Under the pieces are notes generated by a model, which worked only from the letters and a program-made list of their open reading frames with translations, made no database searches and was not told the DNA's origin. This document shows, in pieces, positions 1-5,624 of a DNA stretch of 5,624 nt (positions are counted from its first letter, which is position 1; each line of letters begins with the position of its first letter). Origin of the DNA: Pseudomonadota bacterium (lineage in GTDB: Bacteria; Pseudomonadota; Gammaproteobacteria; SZUA-229); the NCBI GenBank assembly GCA_015222915.1, contig JADFWE010000164.1, positions 1 through 5,624 of the forward strand. The letters are read 5' to 3'. The position numbers and the translations under genes are program-made.

Positions 1-728
1 ATATAGACATGGCAGATACCATCCAGGTGTTTGATCACAGGCACTTCCGCTTCATTGGAAATACGCTCGATAAGCCCCTTGCCGCCACGTGGGATAATGA
101 CGTCGACAAAATCTCTGGCACGGATCAATTCACCGACTGCTGCACGGTCAGTCGTCTCGATCACCTGCACCACTTCAGCTGGCAGGCCGGTAACCTCCAG
201 ACCATGTTTGATGCAGACAGCAATCGCCTGGTTGGAATGGATCGCCTCAGAACCACCGCGCAGGATAACAGCATTTCCAGATTTAAGGCACAGGGCCGCT
301 GCATCCGCCGTCACATTAGGACGTGATTCGTAGATGATACCGATAACGCCTAATGGCACCCGCATCTTACCGACCTGAATGCCGGATGGGCGATAGGCCA
401 GATCAGAGATAATGCCGACAGGATCGGCCAGTGTAGCGATCTGTCGCAGACCTTCCGCCATGGATTCGATGCGGGCATCGGTCAGCTCAAGGCGGTCGAG
501 CAATGCCGAATCCAGACCTTTTTCTCTGCCCGCCTGCAGATCAAGCGCATTGGCTTTTTTCAGTTCGCCGGCCTGCGCGATTATCTGCTCGGCAATAACC
601 TTAAGTGCTTGATTTTTATCAGCTGAAGATGCCCGCCCGATGGCGCGAGAAGCTTCACGAGCAGCCTGTCCGACCTTTTGCATGTAGCTCACTACATCTG
701 TTTCCGGCGTTTCAATATTCGCGTTCAT
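1..728 (-). CDS. proA: gamma-glutamyl phosphate reductase (ProA), N-terminal 242 residues; 3' end beyond window
   Basis: Catalyses the NADPH-dependent reduction of L-glutamyl 5-phosphate to glutamate-5-semialdehyde, the second step of proline synthesis from glutamate, in the cytoplasm. My reverse-strand translation from the ATG at 728-726 ([10 protein letters not shown]...) is open to the left edge, giving 242 of about 420 residues. Recognition rests on strongly conserved ProA blocks: [17 protein letters not shown] (82-98), ADPVG (101-105), [16 protein letters not shown] (124-139), [15 protein letters not shown] (148-162) and [10 protein letters not shown] (211-220). These belong to the NAD(P)-binding domain of the aldehyde dehydrogenase fold. 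The catalytic cysteine lies past the window edge, so activity cannot be judged here. The start has only a weak AGG about 6 nt upstream, but no better in-frame start precedes these conserved blocks. It lies 147 nt after holA on the same strand, so it is either the distal operon gene or driven by its own promoter. The identification is firm. Confidence 0.95.
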   Translation of the reverse strand, partial: MNANIETPETDVVSYMQKVGQAAREASRAIGRASSADKNQALKVIAEQIIAQAGELKKANALDLQAGREKGLDSALLDRLELTDARIESMAEGLRQIATLADPVGIISDLAYRPSGIQVGKMRVPLGVIGIIYESRPNVTADAAALCLKSGNAVILRGGSEAIHSNQAIAVCIKHGLEVTGLPAEVVQVIETTDRAAVGELIRARDFVDVIIPRGGKGLIERISNEAEVPVIKHLDGICHVY

Positions 729-791
729 AATACCTGTGGACCAGGGCCCATCTAAGGCCCGTCGTAATGATCAATATAAAGTAATGGGAAT

Positions 792-797
792 ATTATA
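792..797 (-). promoter_or_regulatory. candidate -10 box for proA
   Basis: On the minus strand this reads TATAAT, a perfect sigma-70 -10 hexamer, about 64 nt before the proA ATG in an A/T-rich part of the holA-proA gap. The hexamers 15-18 nt upstream (for example GCATCT at 820-815) do not resemble TTGACA, and no TGn extension is present. If used, transcription would start near 785 and give a leader of about 57 nt. It is plausible as a secondary promoter that lets proA be expressed separately from leuS-lptE-holA, but it could be chance in A/T-rich sequence. Confidence 0.35.
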
Positions 798-860
798 TCT
801 GATGAAGCTCAATGAGATGCTAAAACTTTAGACGCAGTTTGATAGCGCTTCAGGCTGGAC

Positions 861-875
861 TATGGCTCTGCCATA
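861..875 (-). other. perfect hairpin abutting the holA stop codon
   Basis: On the minus strand TATGGC-AGA-GCCATA forms a 6-bp stem with a 3-nt loop, starting at the base directly after the holA TGA (878-876). No U-run follows (next bases GTCCAGCC), so it is not a standard intrinsic terminator. It could mark the 3' end of the leuS-lptE-holA message as an exonuclease block or processing site, with proA downstream as a separate unit. The structure is seen directly in the sequence; the role is inferred. Confidence 0.35.
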
Positions 876-1880
876 TCAACGCTTTGACCGGCCCGCCAGC
901 CGTACACAGACTGACTCGATCTCATCCCAGACATTAGCATCGATCATGCCTTTACTGGCTGCATCGATGTAAGCGCAGCGCTTTAACAGTAACTGGAATG
1001 TTTGCTCACGGTGCCGTGACAGACATTTTCGATAATCATCGACCCGGCTCTGCCAGACACCGGAGCGTTTTAAGGTAAAGGCGGCAGACGCAGGATCCTT
1101 TGCCACCTGACACAGCAGGCGGATATCTTTTGCTAACAGTGAAACGATCAATACCGGTACCAGACCTTCGGCTTTTAAGCCGGCGATGATCTTCACCACA
1201 CGTTTTACATCACCGGTGTGCAGCATGTCGATCAGTTCAAAGACACTGTATCGCGACTGTGAGGTTATCGCTTCAGCGACATCGGCGTAAGTGACCTTTC
1301 CCGGACCGAGCAGCATGTAGAGTTTTTCGATCTCCTGATCGGCTGCCAGCAGATTGCCTTCTACATGTTCGCTGATATAGGCCAGCACTTCAGCATCCGC
1401 TTCCATGTCACGTTTTCTAAAACGCTGCTGCAGCCACGGCGCCAGTTTATCGATCGTTACCGGCCAGCATTGCACGATGAGACCGGCCTGTTCTACAGAT
1501 TTAAACCAGGCAGATTTTTTTGAGTTACCATCGACCTTGCCGGCATTGATGATCAGCACGGTATCTTCTGGCGGCCGTGACAGATAATCTTTGATCACCT
1601 GCGAACCCTGCCGCCCCGGTTTTGCTGAGGGCAGGCGTAATTCGACGATACGGCGAGTGGAGAATAAAGACATGCTGGCCGCCTCTTCCATCAGGCGGTA
1701 CCAGTCGAACTGGGCATCGACATCCAGCACCTCTCTTTCCGAATATTCCTGCCCCCGTAAGAAGGCACGGATAACATCCAGTGATTCCATCTGCTGCAGA
1801 GGCTCGTCACCGCTGACCAAATAAACAGGATAGACCTGCTTATCGATCATCGCCGGTAACTGATCAGGACGAACGTTCAT
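876..1880 (-). CDS. holA: DNA polymerase III subunit delta (HolA)
   Basis: Delta is the clamp-opening subunit of the DnaX clamp loader. It binds one face of the beta sliding clamp and springs the ring open so that it can be placed on primed DNA at the replication fork. The product is 334 aa, against 343 in E. coli. Family marks are the N-terminal VYLVSGDEPL (19-28), the clamp-binding loop MSLFS (70-74) with the Leu72-Phe73 pair that enters the hydrophobic pocket of beta, AWFKSVEQ (124-131), the EGNLLAADQEIEKL block (174-187) and an all-helical C-terminal collar domain (about 210-334). No Walker A motif is seen, as expected for delta. The ATG at 1880 overlaps the lptE stop in TGATG, which supports this start and suggests translational coupling; an AGG lies about 8 nt upstream inside lptE. 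Nothing looks damaged. The assignment is secure from motifs and from the usual lptE-holA order. Confidence 0.96.
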   Translation of the reverse strand: MNVRPDQLPAMIDKQVYPVYLVSGDEPLQQMESLDVIRAFLRGQEYSEREVLDVDAQFDWYRLMEEAASMSLFSTRRIVELRLPSAKPGRQGSQVIKDYLSRPPEDTVLIINAGKVDGNSKKSAWFKSVEQAGLIVQCWPVTIDKLAPWLQQRFRKRDMEADAEVLAYISEHVEGNLLAADQEIEKLYMLLGPGKVTYADVAEAITSQSRYSVFELIDMLHTGDVKRVVKIIAGLKAEGLVPVLIVSLLAKDIRLLCQVAKDPASAAFTLKRSGVWQSRVDDYRKCLSRHREQTFQLLLKRCAYIDAASKGMIDANVWDEIESVCVRLAGRSKR

Positions 1881-2473
1881 CAGGGCCTGACTTCTTCGAT
1901 GTCATCGCCGGCAGGACCCGACGCTTCTGCCGCTGATGAATTCGAGAAAGCCTGCAGTTTCAATATGATCAGACGTGCCGCGTCACGTCGCATATCCTTA
2001 TATAAGATGGCCGATTCATTCGCATAACCCAACACCGCCTCAGTATCAAATAACAGACTGCGAGAGATAGAAATCGAATCCTGCATATCGGTGTCTTTTT
2101 TATCCTCAGCATTCCTGTCCGCTGTCTCAAGCTGCGCAGAACCTTTGGCACTGATGACAAAATTGACCTTATAGGTCAACAGATATTCTCTGGCCTGACC
2201 ACCGGTATCCACCGACAGAACACGGCTGGTTTTCTTTTCACCGAGGATAAACAGCTGCGAGCGTGATTTTTTTACCTCATCGACCACTTCGATATCATTT
2301 GCTGCCAGCAATGACCGGATCTCCCTGACCAGCTCGAAAGTGGTTTTCTGATGGATATAGATCGGCGAGATATCAGAAGACAGATCCAGCGAACCACGAA
2401 GTTTGAATCCGCAGGCATGCAGCACCAGGATGCTGGCAACGAAGATAAAAAACCGTGGCATCAGTCTCGCCAT
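1880..2473 (-). CDS. lptE: LPS-assembly lipoprotein LptE
   Basis: Outer-membrane lipoprotein that plugs the LptD beta-barrel and helps insert lipopolysaccharide into the outer leaflet at the end of the Lpt pathway. The 197-aa product (E. coli about 193) begins with a short basic n-region (Arg3, Arg7), a hydrophobic core FFIFVASILVL (8-18) and a lipobox L18-H19-A20-C21. Cys21 is the predicted lipidated residue. Gly at +2 is not the Asp that would retain it in the inner membrane, so an outer-membrane location is expected. CGFKLRG (21-27) is the usual start of mature LptE, and the C-terminal ISRSLLFD...YKDMRRDAARLI helix (about 135-170) also fits. Residues 114-134 form a charged, Asp/Glu/Lys-rich stretch that looks like an extended loop. 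Only 1 nt separates the leuS stop from its ATG (TGATATG), so translation is probably coupled. A second ATG at residue 5 would also leave a workable signal peptide. Confidence 0.94.
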   Translation of the reverse strand: MARLMPRFFIFVASILVLHACGFKLRGSLDLSSDISPIYIHQKTTFELVREIRSLLAANDIEVVDEVKKSRSQLFILGEKKTSRVLSVDTGGQAREYLLTYKVNFVISAKGSAQLETADRNAEDKKDTDMQDSISISRSLLFDTEAVLGYANESAILYKDMRRDAARLIILKLQAFSNSSAAEASGPAGDDIEEVRP

Positions 2474-2474
2474 A

Positions 2475-5127
<2,653 letters not shown>

Positions 5128-5490
5128 ATGATTCAGATACAGAAAAAGCCGGCCAGCCACCTGATCAGCGCGTATAACCTGATAATGATGGAGATGCGTG
5201 AAGCATTCGATCAACTGCCGGGCCATGAGATATCGCTGCAGAACATACTCGAAACCGCGAAACACCGGGCCGTGCATATCGGCAAGATCAGCGCTGAAGA
5301 AGCTCACGAGATCGGCGAGTATATCAAACGCGACATCAACGATGCTGCGGAACATATGATGGAGGTCAGCGACCAGTTCTATGACTGGCTGTCACTGGAT
5401 ATCGAAGTCATAGAATACAAGGTGATCGAGCTGTTTCTATCTGTCGCGGACAGTACGCGTATCGAACTGGAACAGTTTCAGCAGACATAG
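5128..5490 (+). CDS. YbeL/DUF1451-like helical protein lacking the zinc ribbon
   Basis: Predicted soluble protein of 120 aa with no signal peptide or membrane segment, almost wholly helical and acidic. It resembles the N-terminal part of the YbeL family (zinc ribbon-containing, DUF1451; molecular function unknown): the pattern YNLIMMEMREAF (16-27), then ETAKHRAVHIGKISAEEAHE (42-61), IGEYIKRDINDAAEH (62-76) and an ending STRIELEQFQ (109-118) parallels my recollection of the E. coli sequence. In E. coli ybeL also sits beside leuS in the divergent orientation, which supports the assignment. Family members normally continue into a C-terminal domain with two CxxC pairs. Here TAG falls where that domain would start, there is no cysteine in the whole protein, and no Cys-rich continuation exists in any plus frame downstream. 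The ATG at 5128 is the only possible start after the in-frame TAG at 5104-5106. The ribosome site is poor (GGAAAAG about 13 nt upstream). It is either a natural short variant or a truncated remnant. Confidence 0.65.
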   Translation: MIQIQKKPASHLISAYNLIMMEMREAFDQLPGHEISLQNILETAKHRAVHIGKISAEEAHEIGEYIKRDINDAAEHMMEVSDQFYDWLSLDIEVIEYKVIELFLSVADSTRIELEQFQQT

Positions 5491-5530
5491 ATGATTTTAT
5501 CTCGACAGCCGTAATTGACACAAAGGAGAA

Positions 5531-5560
5531 GTTATTCGTCGTTCGTTATTCGTCGTTCGT
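5531..5560. repeat. tandem heptamer repeat (GTYRTTC)x4
   Basis: The 14-bp unit GTTATTCGTCGTTC occurs twice head to tail (5531-5544, 5545-5558) and is followed by a further GT. Each unit is itself two related heptamers, GTTATTC and GTCGTTC, so the array reads as four copies of GTYRTTC. It begins 40 nt after the stop of the YbeL-like gene and runs straight into an A-tract. No coding frame uses it. It may be a simple tandem repeat or the edge of a dispersed intergenic element. Confidence 0.85.
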
Positions 5561-5561
5561 A

Positions 5562-5613
5562 AAAAACACCAAACAGCAGGGACTGCATAGCCACTGGTTC
5601 ATTTCGTGTTTTT
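5562..5613. repeat. imperfect inverted repeat, possible terminator or element end
   Basis: AAAAACAC at 5562-5569 is the exact reverse complement of GTGTTTTT at 5606-5613, with a 36-nt interval. Inside it GCAG (5576-5579) and CTGC (5583-5586) form a small 4-bp hairpin around GGA. After the right arm comes AGCTTTTAACG, and the final AACG can also pair with CGTT in the heptamer array (5554-5557). Read rightward, the long A/T-rich stem and following T-rich stretch could weakly end transcription of the YbeL-like gene, but the stem is too A/T-rich and its loop too long for a classical intrinsic terminator. It could also be part of a repeat that continues past the window. Confidence 0.4.
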
Positions 5614-5624
5614 AGCTTTTAACG

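Noticed and set aside
246..300. Possible frameshift or end of proA, since no complete frame is bounded here
   Set aside because: Codon-by-codon translation from 728 to the window edge is uninterrupted and matches ProA; the gene simply continues beyond position 1.
9..333. Two overlapping plus-strand frames of 100-105 codons
   Set aside because: They are antisense to proA, whose minus-strand translation is unmistakable throughout this stretch.
820..831. CTAAAACTTTAG near-palindrome in the holA-proA gap
   Set aside because: The arms are 5 bp of mostly A/T with a 2-nt centre. It is too weak to fold and matches no operator I recognise.
5515..5520. Perfect TTGACA (-35) after the YbeL-like gene
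   Set aside because: No -10-like hexamer lies 16-18 nt downstream; that place is taken by the heptamer array (GTCGTT, TCGTTC).
5523..5590. AAGGAG followed by a short open frame from an ATT codon
   Set aside because: It has no ATG, GTG or TTG start at proper spacing. The 18-codon frame runs through the tandem repeat and has no coding character.

Overview
The window looks like ordinary chromosome from a gammaproteobacterium. Base composition is moderate. Gene content and order match the leuS-lptE-holA cluster of that class, and all three proteins read through intact. The LeuRS is of the short type, without the insert before KMSKS that the E. coli enzyme carries. In addition, proA follows holA, where enterics have nadD. 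From memory, both points fit lineages such as Legionellales, Thiotrichales or Chromatiales better than enterics, but the sequence alone does not settle genus or family.

Layout. Four genes run on the minus strand, read from right to left. leuS (leucyl-tRNA synthetase, 4925-2475) is followed after 1 nt by lptE (LPS-assembly lipoprotein, 2473-1880). lptE overlaps holA (DNA polymerase III delta subunit, 1880-876) by 1 nt in a TGATG stop/start. After a 147-nt gap comes proA (gamma-glutamyl phosphate reductase, from 728), which runs off the left edge at residue 242 of roughly 420. The spacing makes leuS-lptE-holA almost certainly one transcript. proA may be read through or may use its own promoter, since the gap holds a perfect TATAAT but a poor -35. 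A perfect 6-bp hairpin abuts the holA stop.

On the right, a 202-nt divergent intergenic region (4926-5127) separates leuS from a small plus-strand gene (5128-5490). That gene resembles the alpha-helical N-terminal part of the YbeL/DUF1451 family, which is also divergent from leuS in E. coli. This copy lacks the C-terminal zinc ribbon. The last 134 nt (5491-5624) hold no gene. They contain a tandem heptamer repeat (GTYRTTC x4) followed by an imperfect dyad that reaches the window edge and may be one end of a dispersed repeat.

Function. The operon joins housekeeping tasks that are not biochemically linked: tRNA-Leu charging, outer-membrane LPS export, clamp loading at the replication fork and proline synthesis. 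I see no phage, transposase, CRISPR, tRNA or rRNA, and no convincing new system. The points most worth a second look are the missing LeuRS insert, the zinc-ribbon-less YbeL-like protein and the terminal repeat.
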